A stretch of 64,000 bases of DNA from Batillaria attramentaria (lineage: Eukaryota; Mollusca; Gastropoda; Batillariidae), in contig JACVVK020000455.1 in NCBI GenBank assembly GCA_018292915.2, forward strand, positions 83,501 through 147,500. The letters are read 5' to 3'. This document shows, piece by piece, positions 20,848 to 32,037 of this stretch (the stretch's first letter is position 1; the number at the start of each line of letters is the position of its first letter). Made by a program: the position numbers and the translations under genes. A model generated the notes under the pieces. That model saw nothing but the letters and a program-made list of their open reading frames with translations, made no database searches and was not told where the DNA came from.

Positions 20848-21815
20848 AGAAAAATTTAACATTGTCATTTTCTCAGAATCTACAAACAGCAGAGGCACCA
20901 AACTTGGCATGCTGATAGACAACCACAAGACCTTTCAAAACATATCATTTTGAATGACCTTGACTCAAGGTAAAGGTCACTAGAGCTCTCTGTTTGAAAA
21001 TTTTACATTGGCATTTTCTCGTAAATACAATCGGTAATCTACAAACACCAGAGGTTTTAAACTTTGCATGATGATAGACGTTGATAAGAACTTTACAGAT
21101 ATACATGTAGTCAGTGCCCTTTTGTCAAGGTCAAGGCCGTACAAGCTATTTATGTGAAACCTTAACATTGGCATTTTCTCAGAAACAACAAACAGCAGAG
21201 GCGCCAAACCTGGCGTGCTGATAGACAGTGATAAGACCTATGCACACATACCACCTTAAATGACCTTGACTCAAGGTCATTAAAACAGTACCCTTTTGGG
21301 AAAATTTACATTTGCATTTTCTCAGAATCCAGAAGAATCAGAAGCATCAAACTATATGTGCGATGATTGACATGAGCAGCACCTTTACAGACATACCTGT
21401 GTTCAGCGATTTTTAGTCAAGGTCAAGGTCATGCAAGCGTTTTTTTTTGTTTTGTTTTTTTTTTTTTTGTTTTTTTTTTTTTTGGGGGGGGGGACTTTAA
21501 CCTTGGCATTTTCTCCAAAACGACAAACAGTAGAGGCACCAAACGAGGCATGATGATAGACAGCAATGGGACCTACCTTTCTGAATGACTTTGACTGAAG
21601 GTCAAGGTCATTAAAGCTGTCTGTTGTGAATTTTAACATTACTGTTTTCAGAGGAACTACAAATACTAGAGGCATCAAACTTGGCATAATGATAGACATT
21701 GATGAGATCTCATTTGAATGACCATGACCAAAGGTCAAGGCCATACAAACTGTTTGGGGGAAAATTGTAATATTGCCACGAGCTCCATGAGCGCCAGAGA
21801 CACTTTACTTGGCAT
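20759..21815 (-). mobile_element. second copy of the TCAAGGTCA-repeat element, inverted
   Basis: Starts with GGCCTCCCTTGTGTAACAA and CTCCGTCGTCTG, the reverse of the right end at 11550-11600, including the microsatellite (TG, 20811-20845). TCAAGGTCA-containing blocks then recur (near 20950, 21120, 21260, 21417, 21597, 21733) in reverse orientation. The 14-bp inverted end is mutated here. Confidence 0.75.
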
Positions 21816-21831
21816 GATAACGGTTCGAGAG

Positions 21832-21848
21832 TGGAGTATATATACCGT
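21832..21848 (+). promoter_or_regulatory. possible TATA box of lectin 2
   Basis: GTATATATACCGT lies about 95 bases before the lectin 2 ATG. Either transcription starts near 21866, or the coding exon is preceded by a 5' intron, because a strong acceptor (CTCCTTCTCCTCCTGCAG) also precedes it. The two readings cannot be told apart from sequence alone. Confidence 0.35.
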
Positions 21849-21923
21849 ATAATTTATGACTATCGCATTGTGGAGACCACTGCATTGCGGCAGATTCATA
21901 ATGTTCTCCTTCTCCTCCTGCAG

Positions 21924-21995
21924 AGTTCAGCATGGTGATGCCAAGCACTTGGATTCCGGTACTTGTCCTCTTTGTGGCAACGGGTAGCGTTGTAG
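21924..21995 (+). CDS. C-type lectin 2, signal-peptide exon
   Basis: After a polypyrimidine/CAG acceptor at 21906-21923 the exon carries AGTTCAGC and ATG at 21932. It encodes MVMPSTWIPVLVLFVATGS then VV and the first base of a Gly codon before GTGAGT. This is a short N-region with a hydrophobic core, a typical signal peptide ending at a small-residue cleavage site. It has the same length in coding bases (64) and phase (1) as the lectin 3 signal exon at 34530, and the upstream sequence GCATTGTGGAG...TGCATTGCGGCA is also similar. The product is expected to be secreted. Confidence 0.8.
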
Positions 21996-22043
21996 GTGAG
22001 TGTTTTATTCTTTCATGATGATGTTGTCCGTTTATCAAGGGCG

Positions 22044-22046
<3 letters not shown>

Positions 22047-22104
<58 letters not shown>

Positions 22105-22111
22105 CGCGCGC
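22047..22111 (+). repeat. (TG)n(CG)n microsatellite
   Basis: TG repeats followed by CG repeats in the first intron of lectin 2. Confidence 0.95.
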
Positions 22112-22255
22112 GAGTGTTCGCTCTTATTTGGCTATGTATACCTTCATTGCAAGTGGACGTCGCGTCAATGCCGAGGCACCGTGGTAACCAGATTATGTCC
22201 ATATCAAAGCGGTCTCCTATGCACGGCATTGTGTTTACAATGAGAGAATAAAGTC

Positions 22256-22299
<44 letters not shown>

Positions 22300-22383
22300 G
22301 TAGGAGTTGCCCATACGGATGGCAAAAATTTGGATCATCGTGTTACGGAATCGGGGATGCGGTGACATATTGGGGATCCGCTA
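22300..22383 (+). CDS. C-type lectin 2, CRD exon 2, with damaged 3' end
   Basis: The acceptor is a (TG)n tract ending GTGCAG. Joined in phase 1 it encodes GRSCPYGWQKFGSSCYGIGD then AVTYWGSA, the first beta strand and two cysteines of the CRD. In lectins 3 and 5 the matching exon ends CCGGCTGCTCAG/GTAAGA in phase 0. Here the sequence runs GGATCCGCTATTTGTTGAG with a stop TGA and no donor in the expected phase. A donor at TT/GTTGAG would shift the frame. Lectin 2 may thus be a pseudogene or use a non-canonical site. Confidence 0.6.
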
Positions 22384-22399
22384 TTTGTTGAGTTGAAGA

Positions 22400-23480
22400 G
22401 AATATGCGGATGGGTAGAGGCCGCCTACAGATCACGTGTTTTTGAGGAAAGGCTAATCAAATTAATGTTCGTATGTTTGCATTTGATTATAAACTCCCAA
22501 CGTGGCCTTTTGGTAAACAACAACTTTTACTACGCTTGGTGAACGCGCACCCCGATCTTCCTGTGTCAACACGGCCGGAAAAAACGAAAGATTTTTTTCT
22601 CAGTATCGGTGCTTCCAACTTCATCAACTCCTTGTTCTAGTAAAAATGACTGTCCCCGATACCTAACAAGCACTGCTTACTCAACTCATGGACAGTTTCA
22701 ACGAACACTTGCCAAAAACCGTTCTCAAAAAGTTGACTCGAAGCTGGCCTATCCCGGGCACCTGACTGATTTCCTGACTTGACTGGCCGTGGCAGGGCGC
22801 TAATAACTCTGTTGAAGTTCAAAACGAAAGGAGACTTTACCGAAAAAGCACTGCCTACACAAATTAAAGACGGTTTCAAAACCTGTGACATAAAGCTGAA
22901 TCGAGTCTATTCACTGCAGTCGTCTGCTATCCGCTGTGAAGGCAAGCGTATTCTTTGTCAGTTTAGATCTCTGATTCAACCGAAGCTCCTTGACTCGTTC
23001 GAATCATGCAAGCAATTATAAAATCTAGCTGTTGGTGGAAGGAAACTTTAATCCTTGCATATGCACTCAAAATATTCGAAGCAGCACTCATGATTCTTCA
23101 TATTCCACGTGAAACGGAGTTGGGAAGATGCAAGATCCAGCGGCTAGATCACGCTGTCATGCCCTAAAACGTAAACAGAGCTGTGCATGTTTTGGTTTCG
23201 GATTCACTTCGCACATTTCTATTTCCTTCACAGTGTTACCAGGTTTGTTTCTTCAATTTTGTTTTTTGTTTGGGTTTGAGTGAAGTGACTTAGTATTGCT
23301 AGCATACGAAGGCGCACTTTATTCATTTCTGATCTCCTGACCTCCTGTACTGATCTCCTGACCAGTCGGTTCGCTAAAGCTCAGGGACGGATCTGAGTCA
23401 TGGAGCAAATACTCGTCGATAGTCAACCAAGTCATATGGTGTAACAACTAATTATCTCTCATATTTACCATGATCCCGAG
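22400..23480. other. unassigned sequence with a 80-codon open frame
   Basis: An open frame at 22779-23021 (begins MTGRGRALITLL, ends SFESCKQL) has no motif I recognise. A minus frame overlaps it. This may be a decayed mobile element filling the lectin 2 intron. No splice sites were matched to it. Confidence 0.25.
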
Positions 23481-23502
23481 ATCATTGTAAATATCTCTAG
23501 AG

Positions 23503-23667
23503 GGTGGGTGGTGTTTGGGGGTTTCATGTCATTTTCCACTACATACGGGTGATATCAAAGACGGGGCAACGATGAACAAGATGGCCACTGACCAGCCCAA
23601 TATGTTGTTTCCATTTAATCACCTGCTGTCGTCACGGTCGTTCTTTTGTAATGCCATGTATTCGGGA

Positions 23668-23719
<52 letters not shown>

Positions 23720-23721
23720 CA

Positions 23722-23752
<31 letters not shown>

Positions 23753-24069
23753 GAAACAACTGACCGGGCTTGTCAGACCAATCTTGGTTTTGGAAGAGAG
23801 ACGTCAAGTTGTTTTCTTTGAAATCTATGACGTTTTCCTCATTGGGATGACGCATAATACATTTGACGTAATAACTTTGACTCGGATACAATTCTTGCAA
23901 TGAAAGCAGCCCCATGAAAATTGAAGTGTTGCTGCTGCGCAGTGTAAAGATCGAATTTATACCGGCTCAATGTGTTTAACAGACAAGTCTGCGCGGCGAA
24001 CGTTTTTTTCACTATGTGTTATGTCTGCTGCGCGCGCGCGCACACAGACACACACAGACATACGCGCGC

Positions 24070-24106
<37 letters not shown>

Positions 24107-25136
24107 GACTTGCGCGAGCCGCGTTTGTGCATGTGCTCCATTGAGACCTATGTGGTGTTCTCTTACTCTACTATGCTATTGAGTGAGAGTCAGTGGGAAA
24201 AACAAAGCTCACTACATCAATGAAACTCCCGCTTTCCCCGTCTACAAATAGAGAACTTCCGAAAAGTGACGACACACCCCCACGTCAATCAAACATGACG
24301 TCGGCAAACTGACGCTGATACAGTTTTGCGTCAGTGCGCGTGTGCCTTTTCTGCGATGTTTGTGAGGCGTGTGGCTTGTGTAAAGGAAATGTGCTTCGAG
24401 TACAAATTTTCGAGTCAACTGACGACAACGGCTGCAGTGAATTTTTCTATTTTTTTTTTTGTATATTTTTTATGGCACCCCAGGCTCATTATCTATGTAT
24501 AGTAGGAGCGATTTTGAGATCTAAAGTGTGTTCACCAGCACTTTCATCAGGTACGGCTTACGCCAAAAGTATAAAAGCGACAACCTCCAAAATTCACTCA
24601 GTTGAGAGTCCGTATTCATGCTATCTATGTCCCCAAAATGGAGTGGTTTAGGTAAATATTACGCCTTTAAACGCCAGAAAGCCACTTTTTTTGAAAAGGG
24701 CGATAACTCGCAAATCATGTGTGCAATCGTACCTGGATCGGGCCTTCTATTCAACAATCTTGATTCATTTAGAAACCCCAAATTTGAAATCGATCGGTTC
24801 AGTATTTTCGGAGAAATAGGCATCTGAACTGGGTTCACATGCAATGTCAACTCAGGCTCGGTTTACATGAAAACTATAAGAGCGACCATTTTCTAGTAGT
24901 GACTCTGTTCAGAGTCCGTATTCAAGCTATCTACTGCCAAAAAATTGAGTGATTTAAATAAATATTACGCCTGTACACGAAAGACAACCAACTTGTCTCA
25001 AAAGGGCGATAACTCCCAAATCACGTAAGCAATCATCACACGCTTGAATCGTCTAATGTAACATTTTGATAAATTTGGATACCCCAAATTTGAAGCCATT
25101 CGGTTAAGTATCTTCGAAGAAACGGGCCCGGACACA

Positions 25137-25172
<36 letters not shown>

Positions 25173-25493
25173 CCACACAGACGGCACTCAGTGAGGAGGA
25201 GAAGCGCGTTCGGAACAGCATACATGCCAGCATCGATGACGCAGGTTTTCTTACGTCATTGTCAGAGTTACACTTGCATAATCGTCTCTGCGGGAGATCG
25301 GCAGTGACGTGCGTTTGTACCACAGATGCTTGCCTATGAACGTGGAAATTTTAGCCCGTCCTATTATGTTGTTTCCATTACTATGGAAACAACATAAAAA
25401 GCCAGCACAGATATTTGGCCCCAGCCGGAATACGAACTCACGACCCGAGCATTAGAAGTCCTACGCTCTATCATTCGGCCATCCCGGCTCCCC
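23503..25493 (-). mobile_element. tRNA-derived SINE split by a 1.8-kb element
   Basis: The SINE head (25396-25493) and tail (23503-23576) stand in the same inverted orientation 1.8 kb apart. GTAAATATCTCTAGAG flanks the pair at 23487-23502 and 25494-25509, so SINE and interrupting element behave as one insertion. Confidence 0.9.
23577..25395 (-). mobile_element. GTTGTTTCC element, copy A (inside a SINE)
   Basis: Non-coding repeat whose boundaries are set by the SINE it interrupts. Read on the minus strand it begins ATGTTGTTTCCATAGTAATG and ends ATGGCCATCTTG-like sequence after AATGGAAACAACATATTGGG, so short inverted motifs (TGTTGTTTCCAT) mark both ends. Internal landmarks are two related ~290-base units with GAGTTATCGCCCTTTT and AATACGGACTC, CG/CA microsatellites and a GGTGCGCCGAACGCGCTTC-like segment. 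Copies B (49934), C (56592) and D (36064) are the same family in the opposite orientation. No transposase was found; class unknown. Confidence 0.75.
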
Positions 25494-25601
25494 GTAAATA
25501 TCTCTAGAGATAATTATAATTATCTTGTGTTCATTGTAATTATCACTGTTTTTGCGCCAGTAAGCCGTCATGCATATATATTTTTACCCATCATTTCACT
25601 A

Positions 25602-26983
25602 CTTAACAATTCTTTGTCCTCAGGTTCTGTCCCAGACTCTTTCAAGCAGGCTATTGTTTTGCCACTCCTTAAGAAGTCAGGCCTAGATGCTAATGTCTTG
25701 AAGAACTATCGCCCAGGCCCTGTATCTAATCTGCCCTTTTTGTCAAAGGTGTTGGAGAAGATCGTGCTCGCACAGCTGTCCGCTCATCTCGCTGAAAATG
25801 ACTTGACTGAACCATTTCAATCAGCCTACCGTGTTAACCACTGTACTGAAACTGCTCTTCTGAGAGTTACCAATGATTTGCTGTGCGCCACTGACAAAGG
25901 GTTGGTCTCCATCTTGTCCCTGCTGGATCTATCAGCGGCCTTCGATACACTTGATCATGAAATTCTGCTTCAGAGGCTTCATACTACCTTCGGCATTTCA
26001 GGGGCTGCTTTACAATGGTTCCGATCTTACCTGACCGATCGTTTTCAGGTTGTCAGTGTTAAAAATCTATCCTCACAACCTGCTAGACTGTTGTATGGTG
26101 TGCCACAGGGCTCTGTACTGGGACCGGTTTTGTTCAGTCTGTACATGCAGCCTCTTTTAAAAGCGTCTGAGTATGCTATACCACATGTATGCTGACGACA
26201 CTCAGTTACAAGCTTCTTCCAGCCCATCCCATTTTCCTCAGCTTGTCCTGGACATGCAAAGCTGCATTGAAACTGTTGTGACGTGGATGACCAATAACAA
26301 ACTCAAGATGAATGGTGACAAAACTGAAATTATGCCCATTTCCACACTCTCAAAACTTAAAGCTGTTAGCAACCATGCTGGCCTCGAGCTGTCAGGGACG
26401 AACATCCCCTTCTCTAGCAAGGTGAGGAATCTTGGTGTTTTTCTCGATCCATCACTGTCCATGGACCGTCAGATCAGTCACATGTGCAAGATCACATTTC
26501 TCGAAATCCGAAGGATAGCCCATATCAGACCGTTCCTGTCAGTCGAGGCCACGAAAAAAACTGATGTCAGCCTTTGTCTTGTCTCGGCTTGACTACTGCA
26601 ATTCTTTGTGGTCCGGCTTACCTGACGATAAAATCAACCGTTTACAGAGGCTGCAGAACAACGCGGCAAGACTAGTCCTCCGCAGATCCAAGCGAGACCA
26701 TGCAAAACCTCTCCTGAGAGAGTTGCATTGGCTGCCAGTGAAGGCTAGGATTGAATACAAGGTTGCCACTCTATGCTACCGCACTCTTCAGTCTAACACA
26801 CCTTCATACTTTGCTGATCCCCCCCCTCCATACGTTCCTACCCGATCCCTGCGCTACCAGGAAGCAGGGCATCTCTGTGTCCCTCGCTTTAATCTAAGCA
26901 GTTTCGGGAAACGTTCTTTTTCTTACTCTGGTCCTGCTACATGGAATACTTTGACCTCAAAATGCGCAAGGTCCCATCTTTAA
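25602..26983 (+). pseudogene. CR1/L2-like reverse transcriptase with two frameshifts
   Basis: Readable motifs in order: [65 protein letters not shown], then after a frameshift near 26165 MYADDTQLQ (the catalytic YADD), and after a second shift near 26570 RLDYCNSLWSGLPDDKI and LHWLPVKARIEYKV. The endonuclease and the start of the RT are missing. The order and motifs are those of CR1/L2-group ORF2 proteins. The frameshifts make this copy inactive. Confidence 0.85.
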
Positions 26984-27134
26984 TGTCTTACATTTAGCTC
27001 CTCACCACTGCTATCTTTTAAGGTTTTTTCTGGCTAAGTCCAGTCTATCCTTTTGTTTTGGGTTTTATCACTGGTACTTGTTCTTAGTCTTTAACTGTCT
27101 CTGCCTATCCTTTATCATTTCTACTCAGTCGTGA

Positions 27135-27135
<1 letters not shown>

Positions 27136-27192
<57 letters not shown>

Positions 27193-27202
27193 CGCGCGCG
27201 CG
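27136..27202 (+). repeat. (TG)n(CG)n microsatellite
   Basis: In the 3' untranslated part of the CR1/L2-like LINE. Confidence 0.9.
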
Positions 27203-27489
27203 TGTCTGCCTGCTCTTTCACTTTTTTTAGTTGTTTTTACGCGTGTACACTGAGTGAATGTTTTTTTTTTTTTTTTAATTTCGGTTTTAGAATGTAAGGC
27301 GCCTAGAGCTCGTTCCCTGGGGATAGGCGCCCTATAAATATTATTTTTTTTTTTTATTTCAGTTCGCACTTTCAATCACGTTTCATTTATGCCGAGTGTG
27401 CCAGTTTTGGCTTTCGATGAAGGAATAGACCACAAATGCCCTTTAAATTGCCAAACCTCGCCACCTGGGGGTTGGGGCTAAATGCGGAC

Positions 27490-27596
27490 CCCCCCCCCCC
27501 CCCCCCCCCCCGCACTCCACTCCCCCCCCCCACACACACACACACACACTACTACGACTCCCCCCCCTCCTTAACACACACACACACACCCTCCCC
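27490..27596 (+). repeat. poly-C and (CA)n low-complexity tract
   Basis: Long C runs with CA repeats; no coding value. Confidence 0.9.
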
Positions 27597-27677
27597 CCTC
27601 AAAACAACCACGGACGGTGGTAGCCTAACTGATTCAGCTTATGTTTGTTTGTTTGTTTGTTTTTCCGCTCTCCTCAG

Positions 27678-27768
27678 GCCGTGTGTATGCAGTTTGGTGC
27701 AAAACTTGTAACCATTGAAAGTTCTGCAGAAAACAAATATCTGAAAGACATCGCCCGGTCGAGAAATT
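27678..27768 (+). CDS. C-type lectin 2, CRD exon 3
   Basis: 91-base exon between TCCTCAG and GTGAGT, phase 0 to phase 1. It encodes AVCMQFGAKLVTIES then SAENKYLKDIARSRN, nearly the same as lectin 1 exon 3. It is separated from exon 2 by 5.3 kb that holds a SINE, element A and a LINE. The reading frame is intact. Confidence 0.85.
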
Positions 27769-27773
27769 GTGAG

Positions 27774-27828
27774 TTTCTCTCTCTCTCTCTTCTGTCTGTC
27801 TCCGCCTCTCTCTCTCTCTTTCTGCTCG

Positions 27829-27859
<31 letters not shown>

Positions 27860-27905
27860 CCAAACTTTAACCATGCCCAGGAACAAATTGTTGCCGTACC
27901 TGATA
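27774..27905 (+). repeat. CT/TG block with unique tail, first copy
   Basis: CT and TG repeats followed by TTCCAAACTTTAACCATGCC and CAGGAACAAATTGT. The same block recurs at 29094-29220, so lectin 2 exon 4 sits between two direct copies. Confidence 0.85.
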
Positions 27906-28619
27906 CATGGAACACACACACACACACACACACACACACTGGAACTGTGACACAAACATACAGACCCTGAGAGCGTTTTGGTGGTCTTTTTATCTATGGT
28001 GGCATTCCCGAAGCGCACACAACACAACACGCAATACAACCATTGACTTGAATGACCCAAGGACGAGCCCTGAGAACTCTCTAAACAAAGTTCAGATTGA
28101 TCTCCCTTGACAGCAGACAGCAAGATATCTTCGGAATGTTAGACACGGTTTGAATAAGAAAGTTACTCGTTTTACTGGGATAAAACCTGTTGTCGGTATG
28201 AATTGGATTTAGTCTGCGTTGAATGAAAAACTATGGGTGACTGGGCCGCAAAAAGTGTTACTGAATGGGACATTTCTTCTGAAAGGGCCCATGGCATGAG
28301 GACATTCACGATTTTACACCACTCGCCGATGAAAATTTTCAGTGAGTTAACTACGAGTGCTTTACGTCCGAAAATATTAAGGAAACGGAAAGCCAAAGTG
28401 TGAGTTATGACTTTCCATAACCCAGTTAGTGGTTTACGAGTTCACGAAAACGCATTCCAGTTACGTCGATGATTCGATTTTTTTGCGTAGCTACCAAGCC
28501 TACAGCGAGGTAGCTACGCAAAAAATCGAACCATTTCGGGGTTAGTCTTTCGCCGTAAACCACTCGAACTAATCACGTAAGCTCTATTGAATAACTGTTG
28601 GAACGTCACTGTTTTACAG

Positions 28620-28851
28620 ATGATAACGTTTGGGTAGGCGGCACTGATACGTTTACCGAGGGCCACTGGGTGTGGGCGGGGGATCCGCCAGTCACGATAA
28701 GAGAGGGGAGTGGCTTCACAGACTGGGCCATGGGGCAGCCGAACAGCCATGGCGGATCGTCCGAAGACTGTTTGGAACTCAGACGTTCTCTCCATTACCA
28801 TTGGAATGACGAGACTTGCAACAACAAGTTTCATTTTATCTGTGAATACAC
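28620..28851 (+). CDS. C-type lectin 2, CRD exon 4
   Basis: Exon between TTTTACAG and GTAAGT, phase 1 to 2. It encodes YDNVWVGGTDTFTEGHWVW, GFTDWAMGQPN, EDCLEL, HYHWNDETC and FHFICEYT. QPN with WND is intermediate between mannose-type EPN and galactose-type QPD, so the calcium site looks usable but specificity is uncertain. An in-frame stop (TAA) follows in the intron if it is retained. No terminal exon like those of the other units was identified downstream. Confidence 0.85.
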
Positions 28852-29093
28852 GTAAGTATGTGCATCGTTCACCGACACGCGTGTGAAGTACCCTTTTTTC
28901 GAAAACGACAGCCATATGGTGTACAGGTGAAAGAACACATAATTATACACGTCGGAAGCCACAAAATGCCTGTTTGTTCCATATTAATCTCAGGCATCAT
29001 TGTCACCCCTAAAAATGGGCGCAACTCTTGTTTTGCTGACTCTTGGTCACCCGCTCTGCACTTTTCCGTAGCGTATACTTTTATGTTGTGATA

Positions 29094-29220
29094 TTCTCTC
29101 TCTCTCTCTCTCTCTCTCGTGTCTGTCTGTCTCCGCCTCTCTCTCTTTCTGCTCGTTGTGTGTGTGTGTGTGTGTGTGTTCCAAACTTTAACCATGCCCA
29201 GGAACAAATTGTAGCCGTCC
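29094..29220 (+). repeat. CT/TG block with unique tail, second copy
   Basis: Direct repeat of 27774-27905, ending in TTCCAAACTTTAACCATGCC and CAGGAACAAATTGT. Confidence 0.85.
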
Positions 29221-29437
29221 CCTAATTAATTAATCAATTAATTCTTATTAATGTCGTGCCTAAGTTATCAACATTACTGAGTGACATGTTTCAGTTGTCA
29301 CAAATATCGGTGTTGTAAGTTTGGACGATACATGTATTTCCATCTCAAGACGCAACTTAGCAGGGCTTAAGATTCTCCTCCATACGGCTGAGGTTTACAT
29401 GTACGATCCCATATATGGGATCGTGGTAGCGAATGGG

Positions 29438-29520
29438 TTAAGCGAGTTGCACCTTTTCACCCCTTGATTCGATTTGGAAACTGAAATTTACTTTCCCTGG
29501 TCAACATGAACTTACTGCTG
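29438..29520 (+). repeat. diverged dispersed repeat, related to 55387-55470
   Basis: AAGCGAGTTGCACC, TTCACCCC, GGAAACTGAAATTTA and TTTCCCTGG recur in the same order at 55387-55470. Family unknown. Confidence 0.6.
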
Positions 29521-29566
29521 CTGCGTTGGTATAGTTCGCCCCCTTGTGTCATTTGCACCTGCTGTA

Positions 29567-30435
29567 TGGTCCTGTGGCTAGCAAGAGTAGTGTTTTTACT
29601 GATTTTAAACCCTTAATAAATATGTACATAGTAGATCAATGGCAAGCCCAGTGGGATACTCTTGATAACAATAAACTCCACAGTATAGTTCCCAAACTTC
29701 GGGGGGAGCCGGGGTGGTCGAATGGTAGAGCGTTGGACTTCTAATGCTCGGGTCGTGAGTTCGATCCCGGCTGGGGCCAAATATTTGTGCTGGCTTTTTC
29801 ATCGTTGCCCCGTCTTTGATATCACCCTATGTGGTGGAAAAGGACGTTAATCGCCCAAACACCCACCCATCCCAAACTTCGGGAAATCATTCCCCGGTGT
29901 AGCACTAACCGTTGGAAAGAGGTGGTCCTGGACCGTCTCCATATTGGGCACGCATATTAAACCCACTCGCACTTGCTGAAAGGTTAAGAGAGCCCTTTCT
30001 GTTTTGGCTGAGCCAGATACCATTAAACATATTTTGATTTCTTGTGCAGACCTCACGGAGGTTCGACAGAAGTATTTCACTGCCGAATCAATGGAGCTCT
30101 TGTTCCGAAATGTCCCTCCAGACAAGATTTTTGGCTTCCTTCGGGAAGTCAATTTGTTTCATAAAATCTGATTCAATAACTAACTAACTAACCTTCATAA
30201 AATCTGAACATTGTGTTTGTACTTATTCATGTACAAGACCCATGCTTGACGTTTTGAACTTGTGGTAACCCAAGACTGGTAGAATCTCATTTAACCTATA
30301 AATTTTTAGCCTATATTTACTAGTTGTTTTAATCCAGCTTTTTACCTTTTAACGAAGGGGCCTTCAAACTTGTGGCTGCCGCGAATTAGTCTGTCGCTGA
30401 CGCGGCGTTAAGCCTTAAAATACTCACTCACTCAC
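29567..30435 (+). mobile_element. LINE 3'-end fragment with 14-bp target-site duplication, split by a SINE
   Basis: TTGCACCTGCTGTA stands at 29553-29566 and 30436-30449. The insert has a decayed frame with WQAQWDTLDNNKLHSIVP, then (after the SINE) a diverged RLHIGHAY region and HILISCADLTEVRQKYF, which is the C-terminal region of an I/Jockey-type ORF2. The 3' end has GACGCGGCGTTAAGCC and (ACTC)n. Confidence 0.8.
29704..29870 (+). mobile_element. tRNA-derived SINE inside the LINE fragment
   Basis: Full-length copy with boxes A and B and the (ACCC)n tail. CCCAAACTTCGGG is duplicated at 29691-29703 and 29871-29883; the LINE frame resumes beyond it. Confidence 0.9.
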
Positions 30436-30449
30436 TTGCACCTGCTGTA

Positions 30450-30914
30450 AATGCACTGCGACCGTCTGAACAACATAGCGATTGCACCATCAGTTACCAC
30501 AAGGTAACCCCAACCCTAAATCTAACCCTAAATCGATATAAGCAGGCGAACTCTACCAAACGAGTGTGGATGCGTTTGAATAGTTTGCCCAGTACGGCCC
30601 AGGGGTGCGAACTATACTAAGCCTTACTGCTAGGATTTGTTATATTCAATACGCTCGTGTAAGCTGCCATATCATCGAATCTCCGTAGCTATTTTGTTCA
30701 CTTTGAGTTCACTTTCAGTTCAGAGTATTGGCTTGGTCTTACCATAGTCACACATGCAATGCAGAGGAATTAGAAAGCCAAGTTCTTCTGGTGGCTGTTT
30801 CGTTCTGACATGAAAGCTGTCTGGCACCAAACGGTGATACGTTTCCAGCTTATGTTTTCTTCTTCTTTTCTAGTTTCACTGACTCTTATTCTGCTTGTAA
30901 GATCAGCACCGTCA

Positions 30915-30960
<46 letters not shown>

Positions 30961-31087
30961 TGCGCGCGTGCGCGCGCGCATTCGCAGTCATATGATCGCA
31001 TGTGCTCAATAAATTCTAGTGCAACGTCATAATTATAAACACACGCAGTCAAATAGCAGCAAGATCCAACTCTAACGGCACCAACCG

Positions 31088-31151
<64 letters not shown>

Positions 31152-31864
31152 TTCACACACCAGGAATAACTCATTGCTTACCCTCCGAAACCGACGGCAA
31201 ATCACCTGTGTTCTACCACCCAAGATAACCAGCTTTAAGGCCCGCAGGACACATAACACTGTCAACCTGTACTTGCACGGAAAATGTTAAATCTCTGTGC
31301 AAGCCGTGTTTTGGCGCTGATGCATCAGAAGGACAAAAAGAAATTCCCGTGCCAGCGACTGGTACGACTTATCCGAGGCTAAAATTGCAGATTCCGTTTG
31401 ACATAACCGAGTTTTGACTTATCCGTTTTTGAGTACTCGTTCGACTTATCCGTTGAAAATTTAGTCATACAAAGAGCAAGTTTTGCCGGGAAAAAACGTT
31501 TTGCTTCGACGTATCCGTTAAGCGTATGGGTCAGTATATATATATATACATATTTGTATATATATATATTTGTGTGGCCTAAACGGAACATTACCGTAGG
31601 GCACCTCGGTCTCCGGGTGCAGACGGATATGATACGTCTCGTCTCGTATTATCTCGTGTCAAACATAAAGAGCTCAGTCTAGTGTCACCTCAGTATCATG
31701 TGTACAATTTGTCACTCTGACCGGTTAACGTGTGCAGGCGAGCCTTGGGGTGGGTGGGTTCACTTTTAACCCTTTCACCGCCGCCGTCGCAGGATTTCAT
31801 GAATCGCACCAGTAGCCCCACTGTCAAATTTGTGGAAAATGTTAAAATCTACACTTTTCAGTAG

Positions 31865-31917
<53 letters not shown>

Positions 31918-32030
31918 GGGGGGGGGAGCTCTCTGGTTACAGTACAGGTTTTGATTCCTGTTTACAGCACAGTGACGTGAACTGAAGAGATACGTGAGTG
32001 AACGCGTCTGGCAGTGAAAGGGTTAAAGGA
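30450..32030. other. mostly unannotated stretch with microsatellites
   Basis: Contains telomere-like CCCTAAATCTAACCCTAAATC near 30512, TG/CG repeats (30918-30980), CT/CA repeats (31093-31151), a TA run (31534-31570) and TG plus poly-G (31867-31926). Around 31367-31520 GACTTATCCG occurs four times, as in the ends of pogo/Tigger-type transposons, but no terminal repeats could be paired. Confidence 0.5.
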
Positions 32031-32037
32031 ACATGTG

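Larger units (their letters stand above)
25590..27350 (+). mobile_element. CR1/L2-like LINE, 5'-truncated
   Basis: RT and C-terminal region on the + strand followed by a 3' end GGCGCCTAGAGC, GGATAGGCGCCC and TATAAATATTATTTT, a GC hairpin plus A/T tail typical of CR1/L2-group elements in invertebrates. It fills the intron before lectin 2 exon 3. No target-site duplication was found. Confidence 0.8.

Noticed and set aside
25036..25323. Possible gene in the CA-flanked frame of element A
   Set aside because: Only a microsatellite translation; the same region is non-coding in copies B, C and D.
31367..31520. pogo/Tigger-type transposon
   Set aside because: GACTTATCCG recurs as in such elements, but terminal repeats, TA duplication and a transposase are not visible.
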